Source of the DNA: Bagarius yarrelli
Lineage: Eukaryota > Chordata > Actinopteri > Siluriformes > Sisoridae
Assembly (NCBI GenBank): GCA_005784505.1
Contig: VCAZ01000197.1
Coordinates: 210,001-274,000 of the forward strand
Reading direction: 5' to 3'
DNA length: 64,000 nt
The position numbers and the translations under genes are program-made. The notes beneath the pieces are model-generated. The model saw only the letters and a program-made list of their open reading frames with translations, was not told the DNA's origin and ran no database searches. Shown here piece by piece: positions 1 to 11,926 of this stretch (position 1 is its first letter; every line of letters starts with the position of its first letter).

Positions 1-200
1 ATCCTCGTGGGGCTCAGAGGAGTGCCGCTGCTCGACCGGGTGCTTATTCTCTGGCCGGCCGGGGTTGCAGTAACGGTTGCCATTGTAAACTAAAAAGCTG
101 GGAAATAAAAAGTAAAAAACCTTTAGTTATTTTTTTGTTGGAATAAGATGCGAAAATCATACAATGCGAATTTTGTGGCCGCAAACGGCTAGAAATATGT
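1..200. other. Unassigned sequence at window start
   Basis: The first ~90 bases are GC-rich and could be the edge of a feature outside the window. No open frame or known repeat is recognised. Confidence 0.3.
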
Positions 201-217
201 TATATATGATATATATA

Positions 218-292
<75 letters not shown>
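201..292. repeat. (TA)n microsatellite
   Basis: An almost uninterrupted alternating TA tract with two TGA interruptions near its left end. It is a simple repeat prone to length change and is probably mis-sized in short-read assemblies. Confidence 0.95.
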
Positions 293-293
<1 letters not shown>

Positions 294-1132
294 CTAAGTG
301 GTCGACAGATGGGCCATGGGCAGCGTAAATTATTTCATGTAATAGTACAAAAAATATCCCATATCAAACAGAACGCATGTAAGCCGCTATCAAAAAAACA
401 AATACATTATATGTTTAAATAAAAAACAACCCAAAGAACACACAATTACCTTACTTTGTGTTTCAAACGAATGAAAGAATGGGCTTGACTAATATGGCCG
501 CTTATCAGAATACGGAGTTCACGTGATCCGAACAACCCAATCACGGATGCCGACGCAATTTAACGTTTTCAACTGGGCGCCTGGGACAAAATTCAAATGA
601 TCTGGAATGCAATTTGAGTTGCGCCAACAATGCTATGACTACAACACGTGGTACACAGACCAGAAATCGGACGGCAAATACGTTATCTGATTCATTATGG
701 ATTGTCAGTTCGTTTTATAATGCAGGAGTTGAGTTGGAGTTACATTTAACATTTATATAAAAGTAGACTAAAGTCACTTTAGGACTGGACTTGATTTCAA
801 GTGGGTTTATTATAAAAACCCAGTTCTGTAAAATCATGTTAAATTCATGGGGTTTAATTAAAATTTTTAGAAAGATACTAAATAAGTATCCTTAAACATC
901 CAAGTGATCTACACACCCACAGGTAAAACAAAGACATTCCTCTCTCTGTAATACATCAAAGACATCTGCTGAGAAGATCTGTAACTTAAACTTTATTTGG
1001 AAATCTAGTCCTGTCTGAATAGTACTTAAGTTTTTTTTTCCTCACTGCAGATTTTACTTATTGCACATTTTTATTTAGTTGTCTTCTTAATCTTGCACAA
1101 TTTTTTTTTTTTTTAAATTTATCACTTTTATA
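293..1132. other. Unassigned intergenic DNA
   Basis: AT-rich, with poly-T runs near 1030 and 1102-1114. I see no coding frame with homology and no recognisable repeat boundary. Confidence 0.4.
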
Positions 1133-1262
1133 GAACTGAGCAAGTGTGTTTAGGGCCTTGCTCAAGGACCCAGCAGTGGCAACTTGGCAGTGCTGGGAAT
1201 CGAACCTGATTTTCCAATGAGCAGTCCAAAACCTTAATGCAATACTGCAATACCACCTCCCC
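1133..1262 (-). mobile_element. V-SINE-like tRNA-derived SINE, head region
   Basis: Read on the minus strand this contains a tRNA-like B box (GGTTCGATTCCCAGC) followed by the CTGCTGGGTCCTTGAGCAAGGCCC-type segment shared with the SINE copies at 37906, 41200 and 51559. Only the tRNA-related head and the start of the core are present. The CTGGATAAGG core and tail are missing, so the copy is truncated. Confidence 0.75.
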
Positions 1263-2811
1263 AGAATGTTAATTCTATCCTTTGAAGCATTTTCATAGAT
1301 AAATTATAATGTTTTGAAGCACAATAAATTCTCTATAATCTGTCAAATTTATTTCACTATAACCACTAAGATAATTCAGAAGTGTAGTCTACTCAAAAAA
1401 TTATTCGCTTTAAATTTTTGGATTGATTTAAATATTTTATTTGAGTGCAATTTTGCTTAAATATATACTTCTCTGAAAAATATTTAGCAAATTTTTAAAT
1501 CAGTACATATGGTGCATAATTGTTTTTTTCTGAGTAATACTTCCTTAAGGTATTATAGCTTAATCTTAATTTGACGAAACCTCACTGCTACTGCATGTTT
1601 ACAGTTTATCAATGCATGTTACTTATGATAACAATTAAGCAAATATCAGTATATAACATGCTAGACTTGTATCCATTGCTCTTACTCTCCTATGGTTTAA
1701 CTTTTTTTTTTTGGCATTTTCAAGTGATATACCTTCAAACCAGATACCAGTCAATCCTGGCAATTACTACCTATAAGAGTAGCCTGTGTTCTCATGTGAT
1801 AAATGAAATTTGAATCTTTGGTGTGGCTAGACCAGCAAGTGTTTAGTTTTTAATCATAGTGTCTGTTTTATTTTTAAAGCAGTTGCACAAATGCAATGCA
1901 CTGAGTAACTGTCATAGAGTACACATTCTAAAAAGCTCACTGTCATGGCATTCAAGATTTCTTTTCCTCTAATATAGCAGTGTGTACACAATTTAGTGTG
2001 CAACGTCAAGATTTCTTAAACCTGCAGTCTGAAAGTGTACAAATGTTATCAGAACCTTTATATCCCCCATATAACATTCAGGTTGATTTTGACAAGGCCT
2101 AAATTGCAATCGTTAGAGGACTAGATTAGAGCATCTTAAACCAGCACTATATTCATTAGTACTTACCAAAAGTGGTCCAAGGAAAGATATCTGATGAACC
2201 TGTTACAGGGTCAAGCACACTTATTGTTTATTTATATACATGTGGAACAATGACTGGTCTATCTGGTGAAATTCCACAAATAAGCTACTGTAACACAAAT
2301 GGTTGAAAATTGCAGGTGGTGTTGGAGTGTTAATCAAAAGAATTTCTATTTTTATTTTCTGGAAACAAAAAGTTGCCATGGCCCTTATTTCTCACCTGCT
2401 CAGTTGGTAATAAAAGGATCTAGACGCAAGTTGTTCTGAATATGGTCATCTGAAAAATGGATTGCTGGCTATAATGAAAAGAATAGTGTAGAATAGTGTC
2501 ATAAATAAACATTTCTGGGATTTTTTTATGAAATTACTTAATTTTATATAGTTTTTATAGAAATATATTTTTCATTAGTTTTAACAGAACCAATGAATCC
2601 TAAATTCATTCAATTGTTATTTGAGAACATCTATTTTTGAAAAACTTTGAAAACCTGGGAGTTGCAGTGTCCTCAAATGCTTATACCACTTTACAGCTTT
2701 GTTGCCATGAATGCTAGTGCTATTACTGTTTATGCTTAATTTCCTTACTGGTAAACCATTTTTCATTACAGTACACCTTGTGTCCTCCCCAGATGTTTCC
2801 CTGTGTTATAG
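1263..2811. other. Unassigned AT-rich intergenic DNA
   Basis: No coding frame with recognisable homology and no clear element ends. It may be intron or flank of the decayed LARP6-like gene whose exon follows, but no companion exon is seen. Confidence 0.4.
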
Positions 2812-2992
2812 GAAAATAATAAAGATATAGACTTGGATGACTGGATACCTCCGGATACTGAGCTGATTTAAGAGATGGTCTCACAGGTTGAATACTACCT
2901 CTCTAATGATAATCTGGCTGAAGATGCTTTCCTTTAAAAGCATGTGAGAAGATGGGTTATGTCAATATCATGTTGCTGACCTCTTTTAAAGG
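2812..2992 (+). pseudogene. LARP6-like La-motif exon, pseudogene
   Basis: The frame starting at 2824 reads DIDLDDWIPPDTELI, stop, EMVSQVEYYLSNDNLAEDAFL, stop, KHVR, then in a shifted frame KMGYVNIMLLTSFK. This order is the La motif (winged-helix RNA-binding fold) of La-related proteins and is closest to LARP6, the collagen-mRNA binder, in which HVRRN.GYV..KLLTSFK follows EKDAFLLKHVRR. Breaks seen: TAA at 2869-2871, TAA at 2935-2937, and a frameshift near 2945-2950. An acceptor (TTATAG before 2812) and a donor (GG then GTAAGA at 2993) flank it, so it is a decayed intron-containing copy, not a processed one. The RRM-bearing downstream exon was not found. LARP6 is assigned by motif resemblance from memory; another LARP is possible. 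Confidence 0.72.
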
Positions 2993-3654
2993 GTAAGATG
3001 TTGTGTTTTTAAAAGCATTTAAAGCATCTTCTTTTCATCCTGCATAAATCAGACATAAGTTTATGGCTGCCTGTGATGCGACAGAAAAAAATAAACTTAA
3101 GGGCTGAGCTTTAAATCAACCTTAAAATGGTTAAGAAGGAAAGATAAACATGCTCAACTGGGTCAGCTTTAACACAAATCACTTGACTGTATAACTGGGC
3201 ACATAGTAATATAACTGGGCACATTGTAATATAATGGCAGGCTGTTACTTTGTGACATGGTAGACAGATTATTGGTCTGGCTGAATATTGTATTTGTATT
3301 TTTATTGTTATTATGTATCTGTCTTTTTCAAAAATTAGCATCTGTCCCAAACAACACTATCTAACTTTTACAAAACAATACAATAATCCATATCTTTCTA
3401 TCTCTCTCGGATTAACATGCCCCTGAGGTACCAGTGACAGTTTCCTGCCCCTTGGATATATTTTAGAGTAGTCAGTGTGCATCTTGTATAACAGTATAGA
3501 TTTACAGTCCTCTGAAATAACTCAAGATACAGCTATTATTGTCATATTGAATTATAAATAGCTGGCAAAAAAGTGAGTAAGTGATGACAATTGTACATCG
3601 TTTAACAAACTTGTGTATCTTATAATAGAGCATTTAAAATTTGGTGCTTTGTGT
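2993..3654. other. Unassigned AT-rich DNA
   Basis: Contains a short direct repeat near 3190-3235 (ATAACTGGGCACAT twice). No gene is recognised. Confidence 0.4.
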
Positions 3655-5336
3655 ACAATTCAGTCATACTGACCACTGGATAATCAACATGGCACCTCAT
3701 GGCAAAGAACTCTCAGAGAATTTGAAAAATAGAATTGTTACTCTCCAAAAAGATGGGTAAGGTTGGTAACACCCTGAAGCTACAGTACAGTGGCCAGAGG
3801 TTTTTCAAGACAGATTCCACTCAGAACAGGCCTCGCAAGGGTCGAACAAAGAAGTCAAGTTCTTGTGCTGTGCCTCAGGTGCTTTAGAGGTTGCAGAAGC
3901 GGGAGGTTAGCTTGTCAGTGCTATACTATACTATACGTCTAAATGCAAGTTGGTTTGCATGGCCGTCATTCCAGAAGGAAGCCTCTTCTGAAGACAAGAA
4001 AGCCTGCAAACAGTTGGCTGAAGGCAACCCGTCCAAGACCATGAAATATTGAAACCGTGGTCTGATGAGACCAAGATAAACTTGTTTGGGTCAGATGGTG
4101 TCTAGCATGTGTGGCAACGTCCTGGGGCCTCATGTATCAACGCTGCGTACGCACAAAAACTTTGCGTACGCCAGCTTTCACGCTCACAGTCGGATTTACT
4201 AACAGTGAAATTATTGTAAAATGTGCGTTCCTCCACACCATCAAAATTGTTTGTGTTTTTTGTCCATTTAGAGGCTTACAGACAATAAAGTGAAGTTGTA
4301 AACATTAGACTACAAAGTTTTCTAAAGTCTATTGCTCTTAATTTGTAATTGATAAAATAGGCTTATTGACATCATATTTTCTATTATTAAATTGAAACAT
4401 TTCCATTAAATAAATGTGCAAACAATGTGTAAATTGGCCTGGGTCAACCCATGATTCATACATCCTTAAAAAACAGCATAGTCTCCAAGGCAGAGCGCGC
4501 AAAAGGTGGCGTTTTGGTGAGTAATGCGTTGATGGTTTTATTTAAGTGTTTAATTTTTTGTGCGTTTAATTACTTAACTGTTTATCAGGAGACCGCGGTT
4601 ATCCACTAAATACGTGGCTGTTAACCCATCACTAACGTGTGGTTGTGGCAAACTTTGTCTGTGCACAGCAGTTCTCTGCTTTACGTCCACCTCTATGTCA
4701 GACCATTTCCTTTAAATCTTGGGTACAGTGTGATTTTTGGCTGCGTCTCCCAAACTTTTCCAATTCTCTTCTTTTTCTTTTGTTATTAATTTCACAGCAC
4801 AATATTGTTTTTTATTTTTTCATTTCTTGCCTGCTTTTGCCTTTTTCTTGCTGTTTGATTTTGCCAAAATGGACTTATTACATATTTAATAATTAATTTA
4901 TTTGAGGGAGGAGACAGGGTGGGGTTTAGTGCTCGTACATGTGCGCACAATTTCAAGTTTATTGGGATGTACAAAGAGAATATGCGTGGGATTCTCCGTA
5001 CGCAGAGTTTGATAAATTGGATTTTTCTGTGCGTCCGCACATTTACAGCTTTGTGCGTCTGCAATGTTTTAGTATTAAGTTAACGCAAGTCTTTGTACAT
5101 AAGTCCCCTGATGAGGAGTACTAAAAATTGTCTTTTGCCTACATTTAAGCGTGGTAGTGGTCGCATCATGGTCTGCGGCTGCATAAGTGCTGCTGGTACT
5201 GGGAGGCTGCGGGTTATTAAGGGAAACATAGATTCCAGCATGTACTGTGGGATTCTGAAACAGAAAATGATGCAGTCCCTTAAAAAACTGAGCCAAACAG
5301 CAGTTTTCCAACATGATAACGACTAAAAAACACCAG
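3655..5336 (+). mobile_element. Tc1-like transposon relic, interrupted
   Basis: Degenerate Tc1/mariner transposase on +. The start MAPHGKELSENLKNRIV (about 3691) is the usual N-terminal helix-turn-helix. After several stops and frameshifts the catalytic region reads RGSGRIMVCGCISAAGTG (about 5150-5205) and ends QHDND near 5320, matching the second half of the DDE domain of fish Tc1 elements. The reading frame is cut at 4122 by a 983-bp insertion and resumes at 5108. The left terminal repeat was not delimited and no right repeat is seen, so it is truncated and cannot move itself. Confidence 0.8.
4125..5107. mobile_element. Non-autonomous DNA transposon, CWG target duplication (copy 1)
   Basis: This 983-bp insertion begins GGGCCTCATGTATCAAC and ends GTACATAAGTCCC, an imperfect inverted repeat, and lies between two copies of CTG (4122-4124 and 5108-5110) inside the Tc1 reading frame. 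Removing one CTG and the insert restores continuity of the Tc1 coding sequence, which defines the ends. Subterminal parts are rich in TGCGTACGC-like CpG motifs. It has no long open frame. A 3-bp CWG duplication and GGG ends suggest a PIF/Harbinger-type superfamily, but that is inference. Confidence 0.75.
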
Positions 5337-5689
5337 ATTATTATTGTACCTTTTTTCAGATGGTAGGAGGGTGAAAAGTAAGAGTTGGAGGTGTGTGGGC
5401 TCATCCACAATAATGTTGGCTTTGCAGATGCAGCATGTGGTGTAAATGTCAGTTATAGAAGGGGAGATGGATTCCGATGATCATCTCAGCTGCTATTGGC
5501 TATACATCAGGCTATTAGCTGTTGCACCTCCTCTTTGTATGCTGACTTGTCATTTTTGCTGATGAGATAATTGCCATCACAATTGCCATCACGATTGTGT
5601 CATTGGCGAAGTTAACGATGTGATTGGAGCTGTGCATTGCTACACAGTCATGTCTTTCTTTCAACAATGCACAACTTATAGTTACTTAT
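5337..5689. other. Unassigned segment between two Tc1 relics
   Basis: Contains a short tandem (AATTGCCATCAC repeated near 5572-5592). No element or gene is recognised. Confidence 0.35.
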
Positions 5690-6179
5690 AACTTATAGTC
5701 CTGTGGATAGATTCTCCCACCTGAGCTGTGGATTTCTGCAGCTTCTCCAAAGTGACCATAGGCCTTGGCTGCTTCTCTGACCAGTGCTCCTTGCTCGGTT
5801 TGTCAGTTCAGGTGGAAGGCTTGTCTTGGTAGGTTTGCAGTTGTGGCATACTTTTTCCATTTTAGATGATGAATTAAACAGTGCTCCTTGAGATGTTCTA
5901 AGCCTGGGATATTTTTTTATAACCTAACCCTGCTTTAAACATTTCCACAACTTTATCCCTGACCTATCTGGTGGCTAAATACAAATGCACGCCACACTTT
6001 TCGGATTTTTATTTAAACATTTTGAAAAGTGTATATCATTTATGTTCCACTTCACAATTATTTGTTACTTTGTCTTGGTCTGTTACATAAAAGCTCGCAA
6101 AAAATAAATTACATTTTGTGGTTGTAAGGCAAAATGGAGAAAATTTTAAAGAGGTATGAATACTTTTTTCAAGGCACTG
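5690..6179 (-). mobile_element. Tc1-like transposon, 5' half with terminal repeat
   Basis: The right end (6115-6179) carries the terminal inverted repeat ending CTTTTTTCAAGGCACTG next to TA, the same end type as the element at 43223-44083. Inward on the minus strand is the N-terminal transposase region (DNA-binding helices) in degenerate form. The catalytic half is absent, so this is a one-ended fragment. Confidence 0.7.
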
Positions 6180-6379
6180 TACTAACAAACATATACACAT
6201 AAAAACACATACACACCCATGATGGTATAAAGAAAAGAGAACGAGGGGGCTGAGGCCAGGATAAAAGTGTGAGTGTTACCGGATTTGGATCAGGGAGTGA
6301 ACGCTGGCGCTGTTAGCTGGTGCTGCATTTTATTTTATCATTAATTATTCTTTTATTGTTTTTAATGTGGCTCTCGGGA
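6180..6379. other. Unassigned short spacer
   Basis: About 200 bp between the Tc1 terminal repeat and the L2 LINE, with a CA-rich stretch near 6190-6220. Nothing is recognised. Confidence 0.35.
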
Positions 6380-8530
6380 CTAATATGTCCTATTTTATTA
6401 GTCTTTACTCATTTAATTATCTCCAAATATATTATTGTTGGGATATTTTAATATACATGTCCCACCAATGTTCTCACCAGGGACTTTTTATCTTGTCTGG
6501 ATAGTTTTGGTCTCCAACAATTCATAGATTTCCCAACTAATTCAAAAGGACATGATTTGCTTGGCCTTGTGCCTTGTGACTGCTCTTCAGTTGATTTTCC
6601 ATTCTCTGATCACATGCTGATATCAACAACCTGCCTGGAACTGAGGATTTACTCACCACTGATGACCTTGTTTTTCACTACAACAATGGTCTTTATAGCC
6701 TGCTCAACGCTCTTGCTCCTCTGAAAACCCGAACTGTCTCTTTCACTCATTCTGAACCATGGTGCCCACCTAAGCTTCGTCAACTTAAAGCTAAAGGTCG
6801 TCAATTGGAATGTCTTCACAAAAACTGGACTTACCTTTCATTAACAAATGTATCATAACCATCTGCTTCAATACAAGGTCGCTATTTCCACTGCAAAATC
6901 TTTAAACTATTCTACCTTGATTAAGTCATACAAGAGTCCTTTTCTCAACCTTTAACAGGTTACTACGGCCACCGGATGCTCTTCCACCTCACCTCTACTC
7001 AATTGCTCATTGTAATAATTTTATGACATTTTTAAGAGCTAAAATTGACAATATTTAACATCAACTGATTGAACCTTTTCAAAAACCTCATCTTCTTCCT
7101 CTTTTTCCACTGCTCTTCTTTCACCCTCTGCTTCTTCAATATCTAGTTTTAAGATGCCATCAATTGCTGAAGTATCACAGATTATTCACAAGTCCAAACC
7201 TTCAACCAGTCAAGTAGATCCTCTCCCGACCTATATAGTAAAAGCATGCTCACCTTCTCTATCCACTTTAATAACCAACATTGTACATTCCTCTCTGAGT
7301 TCTTGTCATCTTCCATCATCTCTTAAAATTTCAGCAATAACACCTATACTTGAAAAACCTGGTGCGGACCTGAATAACCTTAATAATTTTCGTCCTATCT
7401 TGAATTTACCATTCTTATCCAAAATACTTAAGAAAACAGTTGCAGATCAGATTTTTGATCACCTAACTACCAACAACCTGTTTGAAGAATTTTAGTCTGG
7501 TTTTTATCCATCTCATAGTACTGAGACAGCACTTATAAAAATCACAAGCAGCTGATTCTGGACTTTTAACAATTCTTATTTTCCTGGATCTGAGTGCAGC
7601 TATTGACACTATTTCTCACAACATTCTTCTTGAGCGGTTTGACATATGCCAGAAATGCCAAGTGTGGCAAGTCGCTCAAGGAGAATGTTGTGAGAAATAG
7701 TGTCAAAAGCTGGCGTTCTCCAAGGTTCCGTGCTAGATGTATCATCTATCTCCTTCCTCTTGGCAATATCTTTCGTAAGCACAATATTTATTTTCATTCT
7801 TATACGGATGATACACAGCTCTACCTGTCCACAAAGCCTACTTCCACACTTTCTCCTGCTTTTCTTTCGACCTGGTTTAGACGAGATGAAATCTTGGTTT
7901 TCTTGCAACTTTCTTCAAATGAATTGCAATAAAACAAAAGTCCTTCTCGTTGGCTCCTAGAACACCTTAGCAAAAGTTGATAGTATTTCTTTAAATATTG
8001 ACAATTCCATTGTTCTTCCTTCTCCTCAGGTAAAGAGTCTGGGTGTCATCCTTGATAGCAGACTTTCTTTTGAGGCTCATGTTAATAATGTTAGTCGGTC
8101 TGCTTATTTTCACCTCCGCAATATTACCCAATCTTGCCCAATCTTGACACAGCACAGTACTGCCATTTTAGTCCATGCCCTTGTTACATCATGTTTAGAT
8201 TACTGTAAATCCGTTCTTAATGGTTTACCATCAAAGATTCTTAATAAACTTTAACTGATACAGAAAGCTGCAGTTCGCATTATTACTCGATTTTCTTCTA
8301 CTAATCATATCACGCCAGTTCTTCACCAGCTTTACTGGCTTCCTGTGAAGTTCCGCATTGATTATAAGATTCTTCTTTTCACCTTCAAGGCTCTTTATAA
8401 TCTCTTCATAAGCTTCACCATATCTGTCTGACCTTCTCTAACTATACACACCTTCTCGTACACACAGATCCTCTTCTACTAACCAACTCTCTACACCAGC
8501 AGCTCGACTGTCCACCATGGGGCTTAGAGC
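6380..8530 (+). mobile_element. L2-clade LINE, 5'- and 3'-truncated
   Basis: From left to right the translated + strand shows the end of the endonuclease (about 6450-6640), the RT N-terminal part (SIAEVSQIIHKSKPSTSQ, 7157 onward), the FRPI.NLPFLSKILKK box (about 7390-7435), a [10 protein letters not shown] catalytic box (about 7801-7830, here Y-T-D-D), and the C-terminal [22 protein letters not shown] and HQLYWLPVKFRIDYKILL motifs (8030-8390). The order and motifs are typical of L2/CR1-type reverse transcriptase. Stops and frameshifts are common, and an inverted duplication at 7603-7706 replaces part of the palm. It ends in the coding region where an RTE-like LINE begins. Confidence 0.85.
7603..7706. 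repeat. 34-bp inverted repeat (fold-back) inside LINE RT
   Basis: The left arm 7603-7636 (TTGACACTATTTCTCACAAC...) and right arm 7673-7706 are reverse complements with one mismatch, separated by a 36-bp loop. The minus strand of the loop and right arm reads [21 protein letters not shown], which is the same LINE palm segment that the plus strand reads at the left arm. The LINE therefore carries an inverted second copy of its own RT sequence in place of the expected continuation. Confidence 0.9.
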
Positions 8531-9868
8531 AGTCTGGAGAGTGTACAGAGCAGTCTGGAGAGTGTACAGAGAAGATGGAAGAGGAACTTTTAAGTGTTGA
8601 TGAATGAGGAAAATGAGAGGGAGAAAGGGGTAGAAGAGGTAAACAGTGTATAGCAGTAAGTTTAAAAGATTAGTTCATACAAAGTTAGGATGGCTTTGAA
8701 GAGGATAAAAGAAGGAAAGGTGGTTGGTCCCGATGAGATATCGGTGGAGGTGTCGAAATGTCAGCAGTGGAATTTATTACTAGATTGTTTAACAGGATTT
8801 AAGTGAGTGAGAAGATGCCTGAGGAATAGAGTGTCCTGGTGCCTATCTTTAAGAATAGGGGTGATGTGCAGAGTTGCAACAACTACAGAGGCATAAAATT
8901 CATGAGTCATACAATGAAGGTATGAAAAATAGTAGTGGTAGCTAGGTTAAGGAGGATAGTAGATATTTGTGAGCAGCATTATGGCTTTGCTCTGAGAATG
9001 CTGATGGAGAAAAACAGAGATGATCGTAGGGAGATGCATTGTGTTTTTGTAGACCTGGAGAAAGCATATTACAGGGTACTGTGGTATTGTATAAGGAAGT
9101 CAGGAATAGAAGAGACGTATGTCAGGGCGGTGCAGGATATGTATGAGTGAAGCAGAACAGTAGTGAGGTGTGCAGTATTTTAGACAGAGACGTTCAAAGT
9201 GGAGGTGGGACTGCATCAGGGATCAGCTCTAAGCCCCTTCTTCTTTGCTGTGATGATAGATCAGTTGACAGATGAGATCAGGCAGAAATCTCCTTGGACA
9301 ATGATGTTTGCAGATGACATTGTGATCTGTAGTGAGAGCAGGAAGCAGGTGGTGGAAAACCTGGAGACATGGAGGTTTTCTCTGGAGAGAAGAGGAATGA
9401 AAGTCAATCAAATCAAGACAGAGAACATAAAAGGGAGGGAAGTGGAAAAGTCAGATTACAGAGTTAAAGAAGGTACAGGAGTTTAAGTACTTGGGGTTGA
9501 CAGTCCAGAGCAATGGAGAGTGTGTAAAGGGCAGGTTGAAATGGGTGAAAAAGCGTGTCAGGAGTGATAAGACAGTGGTGAGACGTGGTGAAATGTTGAG
9601 GTTTTTTTGGGAGTAATGAGGTTGGTCAGGATTAGGACTGAATTCATTAGGGGGGTTGGTTTGGACATGTACAGAGGAGCAATAGTAAATATATTGGTAG
9701 GAGGATGTTAGAAATGAAGCTACCAGGCAGAAGCGGAGGTATATGGATGCGATAAATGAGGACATAAAGTTAGTAGGTGTGAGTGTGGAGGATGTAGAGA
9801 ATAGGGTTGGGTGGAGAGAGATGATTCACTGTGGCGACCCCCTAAAAGAGAACAGCCAAAAGAAGAAG
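8531..9868 (+). mobile_element. RTE-like LINE, copy A (RT to 3' end)
   Basis: Degenerate RT on +: NNYRGIKF region (about 8878), VFVDLEKAYYRV (about 9040), GLHQGSALSPFFFAVMID (9208-9261), an intact FADDIVICSE catalytic box (about 9307-9336), then the C-terminal REGR/YIGRRMLEM-type region. It ends in the CTGTGGCGACCCC segment (9830-9841) followed by an AAG-rich tail (9862-9882). I place it in the RTE group by memory of fish elements; the clade name is less certain than the LINE identity. Stops occur (for example after 9147). Confidence 0.8.
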
Positions 9869-9892
9869 AAGAAGAAGAAGAATTACAGACCT

Positions 9893-11926
9893 ATAGTCTA
9901 CCAAATCTATGTAAACTGATGAAGCACGGTAATGAATAGATATCACATCCATATACCTCCTTTTTGGTCTTCCACTTTGCTTTCTGCCTGGCAGCTTAAT
10001 TTCTAATATCCTCGTACTAATATATTCACTATCCCTTTTCTGTGCATGTCCAAACCACCTTAATCTGGCTTCCTTGACCTTTTCCCTGAAACATCTAACA
10101 TGAGCCGTCCTCCTGATGAACTTGTTCCTAATCTTGTCCAGCCTTGTCACTCTCAAAGAAAACCTCAACATCTTCAGCTCTGCTACCTCCAGCTCTGCCA
10201 CCTGTTTCTTCCTCAGCGCCACTGTCTCTAAATCATACATCATAGCTGGTCTCACCAATGTTTTGTACACCTTTCCCTTGATTCTAGCTGATATTCCTCT
10301 GTCACACATCACTCCTGACATGTTTCTCCACCCATTCCAACCTTCTCTCCAGAGCAAACCTCCACCTCTCCAGGTTTTCCTCCACCTGCTCCCTGCTCTC
10401 ACTACAGATTACAATGTCATCTGCAAAAATCATTGTTCAAGAAGATTCCTGTCTGACCTCGTCTGTCAAACAATCCATCGCCACAGCAAACAAGAAGGGG
10501 CTCAGAGCTAATTCCTAATGCGGTCCCACCTCTACTTTAAACTCCTCTGTCTGATCTACTGCACACCTCACCACCATCCTGCTCCTCTTGTACATATCCT
10601 GTACCACCCTGACATACTTCTCTGCTATTCCTGACTTCCTCATACAATACCACAGCTCTTCTCTTGGTACCCTGTCATATGCTTTCTGCAGGTCTACAAA
10701 AACACAATGCAGCTTCCTACTGTACTTTTACACCTCTCTGTACTTTTCCATCAGCATTCTCAGAGCAAAGACTGCATTGGTAGTGCTCTTTCTGAGCATA
10801 AAGCCATACTGCTACTCAGAAATATCTACTACCCTCCCTAACCTAGCTTCCAGTACTCTTTCTCATACCTTCATTGTATGACTCATCAACTTTATTCCTC
10901 TGTATTTGTTGCAACTTTGTACATCACCCTTGTTCTTAAAGATAGACACCATTACACTTCTCCTTCATTCCTCAGGCATCTTCTTACTCACTAAAATACT
11001 GTTAAACAATCTAGTAAGAAATTCCACTGCTGCCACTCCTAGACTTTTCCATTTGTTATCCTCTTCAAAGCCATCCTAACTTCGTTTATACTAATCTTTT
11101 GAACTTCCTGCTCCACATTGTTTACCTCTTCCTAATCTCCCTCTCATTTTCCTTACTCATCAACATTTTAAAGTACTCCTTCCATCTTCTCTGTACACTC
11201 TCCTCACTTGTGAGCACCATTTAATCTCGATCCTTAATAACCCTAACCTGCTGCACATCCTTCCCATCCCGATCTCTCTGCGTTGCTAACCTGTACAAGT
11301 CATTCTCTCCTTCTCTAGTGTCTAACCTAGTGTACAACTCATCATATGCTTTCTGCTTGGCCATAGGCACTTTCCTCTTTACTCTGTGCTGCAAATCCTT
11401 GTATTCCTGTCTACTTTTCTCAGTCTTTTCCATGTCCCACTTCTTCTTGGCTAACCTCTTTTTCTGTATACTATCCTTAACCTTTCTCATTCCACCACCA
11501 AGTCTCCTTATCTTCTTTCCTCCTTCCATATGACACAACCAGCACCTTTCTTCCTGTCTCCCTGATCACTTCTGCTGTAGTTTGCCATTCATCTAAAAAC
11601 ACTAGCTGACCGCCCAGAGCCTGTTTTAACTCCTGTCCAAATTCTTTTCAGTATTCTTCCGTTTTCAGCTTCCACCACTTGGTTTTTTTTCTCTAGCTTT
11701 GATCTCTTCTTCCAGACCAACATCTTCATTCTTCACACCACCATTTTATGCTGTCACTAATCTCTTTTAAATTGCTTAATCTACATAAGATATAATCTAC
11801 CTGTATGCTCCTTCCTCCACTCAAATCACTATATGCTCCCTTTTCTTCTGGAAAAAAGCATACCACAGCCATCTCCATCCTCTTAGCAAAGTCTGCTCTT
11901 CTGTCCTTCATTGTTCTTTTCCCTGA
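9893..11926 (-). mobile_element. RTE-like LINE, copy B (opposite orientation)
   Basis: Same family as copy A, read on the minus strand. The order on minus is: end of the endonuclease (11911 down to 11726, with ADFAKRMEMAV and QVDYIL), the linker (11538-11221), degenerate RT (about 11100-10500), and a long open C-terminal stretch (10402-9950) with GVMCDRGISARIKGKVYKTL and the RWFGHAQKRDSEYI box. It lacks the last ~100 bp present in copy A, and about 60 bp of unknown sequence separates the two, so they are tail to tail. Confidence 0.8.

Noticed and set aside
9829..9890. AAG repeat as an independent microsatellite
   Set aside because: It is the 3' tail of the RTE-like LINE copy A, matching the tail after copy C at 30490-30510.
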